Below, piece after piece: positions 46,713-56,221 of a stretch of DNA of 64,000 nucleotides. Origin of the DNA: Strigomonas culicis. Lineage: Eukaryota; Euglenozoa; Kinetoplastea; Trypanosomatida; Trypanosomatidae. The position numbers and the translations under genes are program-made. Each line of letters begins with the position of its first letter. Position 1 is the stretch's first letter. The notes under the pieces are model-generated. The model searched no databases, was not told where the DNA came from, and saw only the letters and a list, made by a program, of their open reading frames with translations. The stretch is taken from the NCBI GenBank assembly GCA_000482145.1, contig AUXH01000016.1, forward strand, positions 1 through 64,000, given 5' to 3'.

Positions 46713-49016
46713 TCATCTTTCAAGCGCGCCAGCGCTGCCGCTCTCCTCACTCACTCGGACGTTGGCGACGAACAGATCTCTCCCCATGTTTGCCGCGGCG
46801 AGCGGCTTATCCATAAAGAAGAGAGGTCGCAGGGGCGGGCATGCGTGCGGCTGGTTATACGCCGTTGTGCGGACCCAGTTCACCACGGCCGCGTAGTCCT
46901 CCTGCAGCACACGTTGCTGCTCCGCCGCGTCGCGCTGCAACACGGAGCGATCGAACGATGTGCGATTGTTCAGATTGTCTAGGAGCACAAAGAGCGCTCT
47001 CTGGCTGATCGGCACTGTCGTCGACCGGAGGGCCTCCTCCAGGTCCGTGTAGGCCTCGCGCTCCGCCGCCTCTGTGGTCAGTCGGAGGGAGTGCGCCTCC
47101 TCCGCGAGCTGCGCGTTTTCCTTCTGCATCTGCTCCACCGTCTGACGGAGCGCCTTCATCTGGGCCAGCAGTTGGCGCTCATCCTGCGCCCGCTCCTCCA
47201 CCGCGGCGCGCAGGCGCATCCGCATCGCGTCCTCTTCGGCGCGCAGGCGCTGGACAGTGATGGTCAGCTGCTGTGCCTTGAGATCACCCTCCATGAACGC
47301 CTCTGCCTCGCCGTCCTGTCTTCCCTGGGAGCGCCCGCGCTCGTAGGCCTCGGCCGCAGCCCTTTCCTTTGCCGCTTGGAAGCGTTCGTCCCGCGCCGCC
47401 AGATCCGCCACAAGCTGCTGCCGCACGTCGCGCAGCTCCATCACAGACTGCTTTCTTTCGTCATCCACCACCTGCGCAAAGTGCAGACGGTCGCTCTCCA
47501 ACTTTCGCTTTTTCGTCTCGAGCTGGCGGTCCTTCACCTCCTTCTCCGCGTGTAACTCCTTTATGTTCTCCTCCAGGGAAGCGACTTTTGCTGCGAGGGT
47601 GTCGCGTGTGGCCGTCTCGGTCATGTATTTCTCCTGCGTAGCGGCCAGCTTGACCTCGCTCGCACTGAGCTCCGTCACGGCGACGTGCAGCTGGCTCTTT
47701 TCCTGCTGCAGCTCGTCTTCCGTTTTCTCAGTCAAGCTCTTCACTGTCGCCAAGAGCCGCGAGTTGTCTTCCACTTCGCTTTGGAGCCGCAGGAGGCGCT
47801 CTTGTGTATTGCTGACCTTCCGATCCAGCTCCACCTTTTCCTCGTTGCGATCGTTCAGCACCGCGTTCGCCTCGTCCGTCAGCGTTTTCTTTGTCGTGGT
47901 GAACTTGAGCAGCCGCGCCCGAAGTTCATCGTTCTTCTCCTTCAAAATGTGAACCGCCGTTCTCTTCTTCTCCAGCTGTTCTCGGTCTTCATCTGTGCCA
48001 GCAATCAGCTTATCGACAGAGAACTCGATCTGAGCCGCTGCTAGACTACGCGGGCGTCTGCTCTTTTCGTGCTTTTTGACCTCGGTGTCAAAATAGTCCA
48101 GTTGCCGCCGCGTTTCCCGCAGCTGCTCCGACAAGGTGAATACTTGGTCACGGAGTCGGTCGACTAAGAGGAACTGCTCTCTGCTGAACCCACTAGGAGC
48201 GGTGTAAACAGTTTGGGGCCATTCGTGCTCCACGGCGGGGCGCGCCCCAGTAGCTGGAAGAGCGGGCTTCGACCCCATCACAGCGAGCACCCCGTCCTTC
48301 TCTGTCGTGGTGTCTCCTTCGCACTTGGTGCCGACCTGAATGAAGAAGCACTTTGTGATTGAAGGGCCCTCGCCTTGTTGGCACCCCACCGGGATCACAG
48401 CGAAAAAACTGTTCCCTGTCTGCGTCCCCACCAGCAACCCCTCAAAACCCTTCATCGAGCTTGTGACACTGACATGGTTTGGGGGAACGGTGACGACACG
48501 AGGTGCTGCACCGCTGGCTTCCAGCAAGCTCCCCAGCTTGGGGACTTTCTTTTTGCTGTCAGTGTCGCATTGCACTACCCACGACTTGAAGACCACTTCG
48601 ATACGGTTGCCTGCAAGAGCTTTCTGACCCTCCTTGTTTCGTGACACGCTGCAGAACACAATGCTCTCTTTCGGCTGGCCAGAAGCGCCGTACATGGCGA
48701 CTGCAACATGTCCGCAAAACTCTATTGCATCGACTTGGGAAGCAAATTGCATTGACCACAATCTTTTTTCGTCGTCTCTAAAGGAGACATAGTCTCCCTG
48801 AAGCGCGACACACGCCCCAGTGTCATTGTTCGACGTTATCGTGGCTGTGCACACGTATGAGTTGCTTTTGTTGTAACACCCTAGTTTGTACAGGGGAGAT
48901 CCGTCCGCAGTTCCGACAATGGTGCAATGTACATCCTCTAAATTATCGTAGTGAGCGGTGCCTTCATTATACAGATAGAGGCTAACGGGCACTACGCAGG
49001 CGTACTGAGCGCTCAT
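46713..49016 (-). CDS. FKBP15/WAFL-like protein: WH1-like, degenerate FKBP, coiled coil
   Basis: A 767-residue protein. Residues 1-115 resemble the WH1-like domain of animal FKBP15: YVSFRDDEKRLWSMQF followed by DAIEFCGHVAVAMYG parallels the DDQ-WS-F and EF-VC pattern of that protein. Residues about 135-265 resemble an FKBP fold (RIEVVFKSWVVQCD, GFEGLLVGTQTGNSFFAVIPVGC) but the proline-isomerase pocket is poorly kept, so it is probably inactive. Residues about 290-700 are a long coiled coil, then a short unique end. FKBP15 links early endosomes with actin or microtubules. Recognition is from remembered motifs, so treat the name as provisional; codon GC is lower than in most neighbours. Confidence 0.62.
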   Translation of the reverse strand: MSAQYACVVPVSLYLYNEGTAHYDNLEDVHCTIVGTADGSPLYKLGCYNKSNSYVCTATITSNNDTGACVALQGDYVSFRDDEKRLWSMQFASQVDAIEFCGHVAVAMYGASGQPKESIVFCSVSRNKEGQKALAGNRIEVVFKSWVVQCDTDSKKKVPKLGSLLEASGAAPRVVTVPPNHVSVTSSMKGFEGLLVGTQTGNSFFAVIPVGCQQGEGPSITKCFFIQVGTKCEGDTTTEKDGVLAVMGSKPALPATGARPAVEHEWPQTVYTAPSGFSREQFLLVDRLRDQVFTLSEQLRETRRQLDYFDTEVKKHEKSRRPRSLAAAQIEFSVDKLIAGTDEDREQLEKKRTAVHILKEKNDELRARLLKFTTTKKTLTDEANAVLNDRNEEKVELDRKVSNTQERLLRLQSEVEDNSRLLATVKSLTEKTEDELQQEKSQLHVAVTELSASEVKLAATQEKYMTETATRDTLAAKVASLEENIKELHAEKEVKDRQLETKKRKLESDRLHFAQVVDDERKQSVMELRDVRQQLVADLAARDERFQAAKERAAAEAYERGRSQGRQDGEAEAFMEGDLKAQQLTITVQRLRAEEDAMRMRLRAAVEERAQDERQLLAQMKALRQTVEQMQKENAQLAEEAHSLRLTTEAAEREAYTDLEEALRSTTVPISQRALFVLLDNLNNRTSFDRSVLQRDAAEQQRVLQEDYAAVVNWVRTTAYNQPHACPPLRPLFFMDKPLAAANMGRDLFVANVRVSEESGSAGALER

Positions 49017-49405
49017 GAGTGACTACCTTTTTCTTGTTGATGAATAGTGGAACGAGAAAGGAAGGAGAGCAAGCCAGAAATAGATTATTATTCTCGGAGA
49101 GGAAAAACAGCAGGTTTACAAGTCCGTAAAACAAACAAACAAAAAAATAATGTTACATGATCGAAGCTAAAAATTGATGTAATTATGATTTACGGATGCG
49201 TCTTTATTTCCTATTAGGAACAAAAAAAAATGTAAGAATTTCATTTCAAAAGAAAATGACAGAAATAGTTGTCAGTCGAACTACTTGTACTTTTATTATT
49301 ATTATTATTATTGTGAGCCTATGTAACAACAAAACCAAATCAAACTAACAAAAAAGAACGCCTAATACAAGAAGGAAAACAAGAACTAAAAGAGTGCGGT
49401 TTCTA
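49017..49405. other. Intergenic spacer
   Basis: AT-rich, with (ATT)n at about 49299-49313 and the leader of the FKBP15-like gene at 49017-49080. No gene supported. Confidence 0.5.
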
Positions 49406-50647
49406 TTATAGTGTGAGCCATTCCTCCTCATTCACTGTTTTTTGAATATCACAGTAGTCGACATCCTGTGCATCCAATTCCTTCGAATACAATTTGAGCC
49501 AAGGTATGAACTCTTGTTTTTCGGAACCACCTATGCCGAAAACGGCCTCCACCACTCTTTCCAATGAACTCTTATCCATGTACGAGGGTGGAAGAAGCAC
49601 ATTTCTAATGCGCACGGAGTCATAAGGAATTCCAAGAATAAAGCTTGCACGTCGTGCGATGCCTTCCAACTGCTTCGCATGTGGCACCTGTCGACTACGC
49701 AGCCAATGATTCTCAGAAGCAATTGTTAACAAGAACATGTCGGTATCTTGCACATAAAGGAAATCAGGCAGTCCGTATACAGAGTCGTCTGACACAATTT
49801 GAGCCTTGCTATTGTTAAAGTCGAAGAATATTTCTTTCGAGGCGGGGTTGTAGAAAGACACACGCCCGTCTGGTGTGTGCTCTACAATCTTATTCTTTTT
49901 CGCCAGAAGGTCGACGGCAAACTTCTTGAAAGACTCGCGATAGCCACTCTCCGCATTGAATCCTAAAAAGTCGTAAATGATATCAATTTGAGGAAACTTA
50001 CCTACTATCTCTGACAAGAGTAGTTTAAAGCTGTTTTCTTCTTCCATAGTAATTTTTTTGGTTACTGGATCTTCCACTATCATATTACCAAACGCATCCT
50101 CGAACGTGCCCATCATACCCATGCCGTAGATACAGCACAGACGTTCGAGTAAACGGTGCTCTTTCGCGCCGTACACTTCCAACCGCAGAAAGGCATCGCG
50201 GAGGGTCTTCGCTTTATTAATGTCGCCTTTCCATCGAAGCTTCGAGGCCTCCTCTTGCAACCACTGTCTGTTTTTCTGCCGTATTTCTTCCGCGGGCACA
50301 CCTGTAATGGATTGCACCGTGGCGAGATCTCCGTGCACCAGAGCGGATTGCTTTGTCTGATCGATACACAAGCTCTTCAGGATATCCAGCTTCAACAAGT
50401 AATTCTCGCGTTCTCTTGGAGCTAATAAAGGAGGAACACGGAATTCCCATTTGTTTAATTTCCATCGTCCAATACGATCCTCTGTTTGTTCCAGTAGTGT
50501 CAGAATATCTTTATCTTTATTGTTATTGTCCGTGCTCCCCGAGTATCGATTCACCATTTCAGTGTGACCTAAAGGTACATCACCATACGTGGCTATACCA
50601 CGAAGTGCAGAGTACTTTAATACACCCAGTCGTTTAACAAATCGCAT
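49406..50647 (-). CDS. Predicted mitochondrial protein, 413 residues, function unknown
   Basis: Start is the ATG at 50647 (MRFVKRLGVLKYSALRGIATYG); an Arg/Lys-containing amphipathic start without acidic residues suggests mitochondrial import. The upstream codons in frame start with TTG. The body is mixed alpha/beta with no motif I recognise; segments such as RENYLLKLDILKSLCIDQTKQ and HRLLERLCCIYGMGMMG are helical. It may be a kinetoplastid-specific mitoribosome-assembly or RNA-processing protein, but this is only a guess from context. Coding GC is clearly lower than in the genes to its left, a trait shared with the next two genes toward the strand switch. Confidence 0.82.
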   Translation of the reverse strand: MRFVKRLGVLKYSALRGIATYGDVPLGHTEMVNRYSGSTDNNNKDKDILTLLEQTEDRIGRWKLNKWEFRVPPLLAPRERENYLLKLDILKSLCIDQTKQSALVHGDLATVQSITGVPAEEIRQKNRQWLQEEASKLRWKGDINKAKTLRDAFLRLEVYGAKEHRLLERLCCIYGMGMMGTFEDAFGNMIVEDPVTKKITMEEENSFKLLLSEIVGKFPQIDIIYDFLGFNAESGYRESFKKFAVDLLAKKNKIVEHTPDGRVSFYNPASKEIFFDFNNSKAQIVSDDSVYGLPDFLYVQDTDMFLLTIASENHWLRSRQVPHAKQLEGIARRASFILGIPYDSVRIRNVLLPPSYMDKSSLERVVEAVFGIGGSEKQEFIPWLKLYSKELDAQDVDYCDIQKTVNEEEWLTL

Positions 50648-51486
50648 TCTCAATTAGTAAATGAAGGAACAAGACAATTTCCACTGAGAAAAAGAGATGA
50701 TAAAATTACTAGTGAAGCTTTGTTAAACGTATTTGATCAGTACTCCTATCAACGATAACACTAATACAGTAAAAAAAAAAAACACTACAATTTCTAATTG
50801 AAAAAGGAACAAGAAAAAAAGAGAGAGAAATACTCCAAGTGCACTAAAATATCTCCTCTTATTCCTCCAGAGACAGTTATACTCTTCAATTAAAATGAAA
50901 GCACTGATTCGAGAAGGAGTGAAAAAAAAAATAGAAATACAACAGAAAGAAAAAAAAGAGTAGAAGGAGAAAGATGCAAATAATTATTTTTAGAATAAGA
51001 GGCAATAATGATAATAATAAAAAAGTATTTTGTTTTTCAAAGGCCATTGAGTGAGTGAGCATTTGCGACAAACACAATTTTTAGTTTCACCTAAGTCACA
51101 GAATACAGTATACAAACTGCTAATTCGAATGCAGAAAAAAAAAAGAAAGAGAGAAAAGAATGCTATGCCTACAAAAGCAAAAAAAAAAGAAGGTAAATTC
51201 TAACAGAGTGTTAAATTGAGAAAAACAAGAATAAGAGAATAAATTACATTATTTATTCAAAAATACGGATTTTTCTTTTTTTTTTTTAACCTTTCTACTT
51301 ACTGCACACACCCGACAAATAATAACAACAATAATAATAATAATAATAATAGTAGTGTTAAAAAAAAAATGACAACTAGTATTACTCTAGTATAGCAACT
51401 ATTATTACGGTTGCTTTATCATTATATCATTTGTTTTTTTTGTTTGTTTTTTTTAATCTGTGCTTCGTGATAAAGGTTTGCTTCTT
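50648..51486. other. Intergenic spacer
   Basis: AT-rich with A- and T-runs (50767-50780, 51139-51148, 51279-51290, 51421-51455), purine-rich stretches, and an (ATA)n microsatellite at 51330-51351. No gene supported. Confidence 0.55.
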
Positions 51487-51912
51487 TTAGAACGATTCCT
51501 TTGAATGAATATGTCGCAACCACTCTGCATCTAGAGAGCTGCCGCCCCACTCAATATAGTAGTTATCCAACGGTGAGTGCATTGTTTGATCTAAAAAGGG
51601 CTTTTCACCATATTCGCCAAACGCGTTGGCAGCAAAAAACTTGGGCAAACCGAACGGGAAAATAAAATAGCAAGGGAAGAACCACATCAGCAAGCGGCGC
51701 AGCATCTCCCATGTGGTCTCATAACGACGTGTGTCACGATCAATCCACAGCTCCTGCCTACCCCAGCCCCAAAACATCCACAAGTTCATCTGGTACTGAG
51801 AGAATACGGAAGTGTTTGGTGCCTCACGTGCATAGTTAAATGGGAATTTGGCAGAGTTATGCATCTCAAACTCCTGATACCTATACAGTTTCAATGCCGT
51901 GCGACGCATCAT
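51487..51912 (-). CDS. Small predicted mitochondrial membrane protein, 141 residues
   Basis: Begins MMRRTALKLYRYQEFEMHN, a basic amphipathic start. It is rich in Trp, Phe and Tyr (NLWMFWGWGRQELW) and has one probable membrane span, MLRRLLMWFFPCYFIFPFGL, at about 70-89. Such small aromatic single-span proteins with basic starts are typical accessory subunits of kinetoplastid respiratory complexes or ATP synthase, but I do not recognise this one. It stands next to another small protein of similar character, and its codons are AT-rich compared with most of the array. Confidence 0.8.
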   Translation of the reverse strand: MMRRTALKLYRYQEFEMHNSAKFPFNYAREAPNTSVFSQYQMNLWMFWGWGRQELWIDRDTRRYETTWEMLRRLLMWFFPCYFIFPFGLPKFFAANAFGEYGEKPFLDQTMHSPLDNYYIEWGGSSLDAEWLRHIHSKESF

Positions 51913-52312
51913 TTTCTCACTGTTTTAATTTGTTTTTCTTGACTACGAATAAGAAAATCAGAACTATCCTAGTGCTACTACTAGTATCAAAAAAGTAGAA
52001 GAAAACAGCTAAGCGAGCAGTAAACTATCTTTAGGCTTCGCAAATCAGCTGCTACACTTTTTAGGGTATTTCTTCTAAAAAAAAGGAACAGTAAAAAAAA
52101 AAAATAAGAATATGAAGGAGACGAAGAAGATAATAAACAACGGAGTCCATTAAAAAAAAAGTATTTCTTCTCATAAGCGATTTCCTTTTAAAGCTCACAT
52201 AACTGTACAATGGTAGGAAGAAAGAGTCCACTGTTGATATTTCATACGCTGTTAAAACCGCTTCTGGAGCTTGCATTAATCACCCGAAATCATTCACCAA
52301 ACATGAATAAGC
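51913..52312. other. Intergenic spacer
   Basis: AT-rich, with A-runs at 52077-52084 and 52095-52104. No gene supported; it is the leader of the 141-residue gene and the 3' UTR of the 95-residue gene. Confidence 0.5.
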
Positions 52313-52600
52313 TCATCGATCCTCGTCGTCGGCATCAAAAATACCCTCTCCCAACTTCCACCAAGCTAAGGTGTAAAACATGTGCAGATCGTGATGTTTA
52401 TCGGCTTCATTTAAATCACTCCAATTGTCCCCCACAACAGGCCAGTGATACATTGAACGGTAAGTAGAAAAATACCATGGTATATTTTTGTCTAGCTTCC
52501 GCACAAAACCTGGCTCTTTCATACCATGAGGAAACTCACCCCGTGTTGTTAATTCGAGATTCGCATATTTCATGCGACTGAAAACAGTGCGTCGCAGCAT
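52313..52600 (-). CDS. Small predicted mitochondrial protein, 95 residues
   Basis: First gene of the minus-strand array next to the strand switch. Start is the ATG at 52600 (MLRRTVFSRMKYANLELTT), a classic Arg-containing mitochondrial presequence; the ten codons before it in frame begin with GTG. The mature part is soluble, rich in Trp/Tyr/His (IPWYFSTYRSMYHWPVVGDNW and HHDLHMFYTLAWWKLGEG) with an acidic end (DADDEDR). No membrane span. Likely a subunit of an inner-membrane complex, by analogy with small kinetoplastid-specific subunits; not recognised. Confidence 0.75.
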   Translation of the reverse strand: MLRRTVFSRMKYANLELTTRGEFPHGMKEPGFVRKLDKNIPWYFSTYRSMYHWPVVGDNWSDLNEADKHHDLHMFYTLAWWKLGEGIFDADDEDR

Positions 52601-52965
52601 AATGATGTATTTTCCTACGACTAAGGACACCTACAAAAATGGTGGAAGAAAGACTGAAGGTCACCACAACTTTATAAAAAAGGAAAAATTAAATAAATAA
52701 ACAAAACAAGACGCAAGAGGAATTCAGAGGAAAGAGAAAGAAGGATTAAATGAGAATACGTGTTACCAATCTCTGAGCACCATAAATAACAATTAGAATA
52801 ACCGTTTTCCCTTAGATACACAGAACCGGTTTGTTTTATGTACTAGTTGATTGAAATAATGAGACATTCCCACATCTTTTTCAAATCATCTGAAACAGCA
52901 ATTTATACACAGTATTCAATAAAAGATGGCGAACACAGATTTGAAAGAAAACACCTCCATTCATC

Positions 52966-53390
52966 ACGGTTCGGGTGGGGCGGCCGGCGACGCCCTGGGC
53001 CCTGATCGCCGGGCCCCCCCGTTGGCGCGCGGGGCCAGCCCCCCTTTTCCGTAATTACCTAGGCGTCCCCACGGGGCGCCGGGCCGAGGCGCCGGGCGCG
53101 GGGGCCCGCGTTGTTCAACGCCTTCGGAGCCCGCGATGCCCGCTTTGCCGCTGGCGGGGCGCGCACCGCCTTTTCCCGCTCCCCCCCTTCCCGGGTCGGC
53201 GAAAGGGGCCCCGCGGCGGCCCCCGGGCCCGCGGCGACAACCGCCGCGAAGCCGGGGGCGGCCGCCCCGAGGATCGCGCCCGCTCCTCGAGAACCACCGA
53301 GGGGCGTGGCCTCGCGTTAATAACGGGGGGGGGGGGCGCCCCCTCGTTACATCGTCCTCGTGGCTCGTGAATATGACGTGGGCCTTCATT
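52966..53390. other. GC island of unknown nature in the strand-switch region
   Basis: About 425 bases, densest at 52971-53300, of sequence that is nearly all G and C, set in flanking DNA that is mostly A and T. It has a 12-base G run (53325-53336) followed by CGCCCCCTC, and many GC-rich inverted segments. Open frames on both strands (up to about 145 codons) exist only because stop codons are rare in such sequence; their translations are low-complexity Gly/Arg/Pro/Ala. I see no resemblance to kinetoplastid rRNA, tRNA or a known mobile element. Confidence 0.8.
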
Positions 53391-53425
53391 GGGTTTATTT
53401 CCATTTTTTCTCCGTCGCCTGTGCG

Positions 53426-53448
53426 CGTGATATCGCCTCGTTATCACG
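53426..53448. repeat. Perfect 7-bp inverted repeat (hairpin)
   Basis: CGTGATA (53426-53432) and its complement TATCACG (53442-53448) flank a nine-base loop, just outside the GC island. A CACGTG palindrome overlaps the right arm (53445-53450). Confidence 0.7.
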
Positions 53449-53879
53449 TGGGTTCTTGTTGCATTTTTTAGAGTACAAAGTTATTGTGGGAATGAAAATA
53501 AATGTTCATATTTTATATACAAATGCAATGTTATCAATTGTGATAAGGATAACTGTAATACTATGAGAAGTAAAAAGAGGTGAATTAATACTTGTTATCT
53601 CAGTTAATGATCGGATTATTATTATTTTGGAAATTTTTTCTACATGCTATTACTGTTATGTTTTTTTTTTTTTTTAATAGCATCATTGACGCATTGTTGT
53701 GAATTTATTACTTTTAGTGTTATCATTTACTGTTTGGAGCTATACTCAATCGAAAAAAAAAATAGAAACGATGAAAGTTGTGATACCAGTACTTGTACTA
53801 CCACTGCCAATAATAACTATTACTGATATTAATTCATTAATAGCAGCCAAGAACGCAAAGAAGAAATATATTGCAGCAA

Positions 53880-53888
53880 TTAATAATA

Positions 53889-53925
<37 letters not shown>
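53880..53925. repeat. (AAT)n microsatellite
   Basis: About 15 AAT units with one interruption (AGT). Similar, less regular AAT arrays continue at 53986-54080. Confidence 0.88.
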
Positions 53926-53926
<1 letters not shown>

Positions 53927-56192
53927 GATAATAGGTTACCGATCACTCACTGCAGCGACACTGTAGCATTATTCACTTTTTACCTCATAATAATAATATT
54001 AATAATAATAATAATAATATAAGAATGATTGTAATAATAATAATAATTAAAATAATAATAACAATAACAATAATAACTCTAATAATTCTTATTGATTGCT
54101 TTCAAGTCAACGGCGGAGAAAGTAAGTGTGCGTATTTGAAAGATGAACAAAAATTGAAAAATAAAATGATGAGATTCTTCTTCTCGAGGAATTATTTTCT
54201 TTCAAGAGAAGCGAAAGCATTTTTTCTTGTTTTCTATTATTTTCTTTTTTGATTTTGGTGGAATTGGTTTTTCTTTTCTTTTTTTTTTTACTGGATTTAT
54301 TAATCCTTTTTGTTGCTGTTGTTGTTGTTCTTAAAAAACGCTGTAGTTTCTTTTTTCTTACATTTAGCTACCATTACTAAAAATGAAAGTATAATTTACG
54401 ATAGCAATAGTTATTCTTCTGAAGCAATAACAGGAGTAAGTACTTGTTTTTTTAGAGTTTTTTTTTTTTGGTACATCATTCTTGTGGTGCTCTATAAATA
54501 TTTCGACGACTACTGGCAAAATTAATGAATTGTGCTTATAGTCTCACTGCTTTGAATAAGAGCAAGTACCCTAAAATACGCTCGTAGAAACAAATTGTAG
54601 TGTGCGACTAATAATACATGTGTATTTTCAATATTGAAAAATCTACAAGCATTTTTTAAAATGAGTGTGTTGACATTGAGTTAGGAGGAATACTCGTATG
54701 AAAATACTAATGGTAAACTGCATAATAAATAGTCGAACTTTTGGTACTACATTTTATTTGCGGTGACACATGTCATACTAAATATATATATATTATCGGG
54801 GCGTCATCGCAGAGAGTGACACTCAAACTCAATTTTACATCTATTGACATATTTGCAGCAACGAGAGCAACAACAACAATAGCAACACCAACATAATAGT
54901 GCTAATAACACTCTCACACTATTAAAATAATAATAACGAATAATGAGTATGTTGAACAATTTGTAACTATGAGCACAGGTTGCGTTGTAGAATACATTAC
55001 TTGGCGCGCAACAGTGGTTTTTTTTTTCCAGTGGAGATAATACTCCAATACCTGTACAATACATTTCTTGTATGGTTGGTTCCATTTGTGAAAGGTTGCA
55101 TTGATTGTTATTTCAACAAGTACAAATGCAAATAATAATAATAATAACAACAACAAATGTATAATATTATTAATAATTATGCCGTTGATATCAATAATAA
55201 CACAAACATTTGAACACTTGCGATAAGTAACTTCATCGACATTTTTTTTTTCTGTACACATGTATTAATATATATATATATAATGACAACAGTTGTTACT
55301 AGTATTTATAAGTACCATAACGGAGGTCTTACAGCACTGGCACAAACAGGTACAAATATATTTTTTATTTTTATGTACATATTAATTGTGAATAATAGTG
55401 ATGACACTGTAAATAATTAATAATACTGAGAAGAATAATGATAAAAATCTGTTGTTCTTTTTTTTTTTTTCGAAAATCAAAGAAAACAATATAATATGTA
55501 CGCTGTACAATCGAATGAAGTGTTGCAGAAAAAAAAAGAAACGCTCAGCTTGTATAGATATATATTGAATACAATATGTGAAAAAAAAGGTAAGAATGAT
55601 CTTGTAGTATTTACTCTTTTAAAGACCAACCAAAAAAGATTTGAGCCGTGTCAAGTTAGAATAATAATGATAATAATAATAATAGTATTCAAACAATAAT
55701 TAAACTATATCCAATTCGCGTTACTCTTTCTTTTTTTTGTTGCTTGCGAAGAAAACACTGTTTTTTTTTTTTGTATCCAGTGATTCAGTTTTTCCGTTCT
55801 GCCGTTACATTTATTTGCAATTTCTTTTAAAAATATAAATGCAGTAATGGGCAGTGAAAATTCTACGTATGAGATTATAATAATTGCTGTGTCAATATCA
55901 ATTCTTCATTCTTTTTTCTTTTGATTACTATTTTGCATTTATAGTATTTATTATATGAATGTTTATGTATTTTGAGGATACATTATTTTTATTAACAATA
56001 TCATTAGTTACTATGTATATTGTTGTTTATTGTAATTGTCTTTCCGAATTATTGTGTTTCCTTCTCCTTCATTTTCTCTTTGATGTTTTCTCCATTATTA
56101 TTATTGTTATTTGTTATTACTCTACAGCTATTGTATGCGCATTTTTAGAAATCATAATTTCATATTAAATACTACCAACAAGGCTCTCTTTT

Positions 56193-56220
56193 TCAATTTT
56201 TCACTCTTCTCTAAAAAAAG
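56193..56220 (+). other. Predicted trans-splice acceptor of GluRS
   Basis: A strong CT-rich tract at 56193-56212 is followed by the first AG at 56219-56220, one base before the GluRS ATG. An alternative is the AG at 56125-56126 (CTACAG) after a longer T/C-rich stretch, which would give a leader of about 95 bases. Confidence 0.45.
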
Positions 56221-56221
56221 A

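Larger units (their letters stand above)
52601..56221. promoter_or_regulatory. Divergent strand-switch region (probable transcription start region)
   Basis: Genes to the left point left and genes to the right point right, so two polycistronic transcription units diverge here. In trypanosomatids RNA polymerase II starts in such regions without TATA-type promoters, at sites marked by histone variants, which the sequence cannot show. Contents: AT-rich DNA at 52601-52965; a GC island at about 52966-53390; then 2.8 kb of very AT-rich DNA with AAT repeats (53880-53925, 53986-54080), T- and A-runs and a TA run at 55270-55281. No tRNA, 5S or snRNA gene was seen. Confidence 0.75.

Noticed and set aside
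52964..53471. Open frames of 110-146 codons on both strands of the GC island
   Set aside because: Low-complexity Gly/Arg/Pro/Ala translations; stop codons are simply rare in nearly pure G/C DNA.
53699..54022. 107-codon frame encoding an Asn-rich protein
   Set aside because: It translates AAT microsatellites in the strand-switch region; no splice signal or conserved segment.
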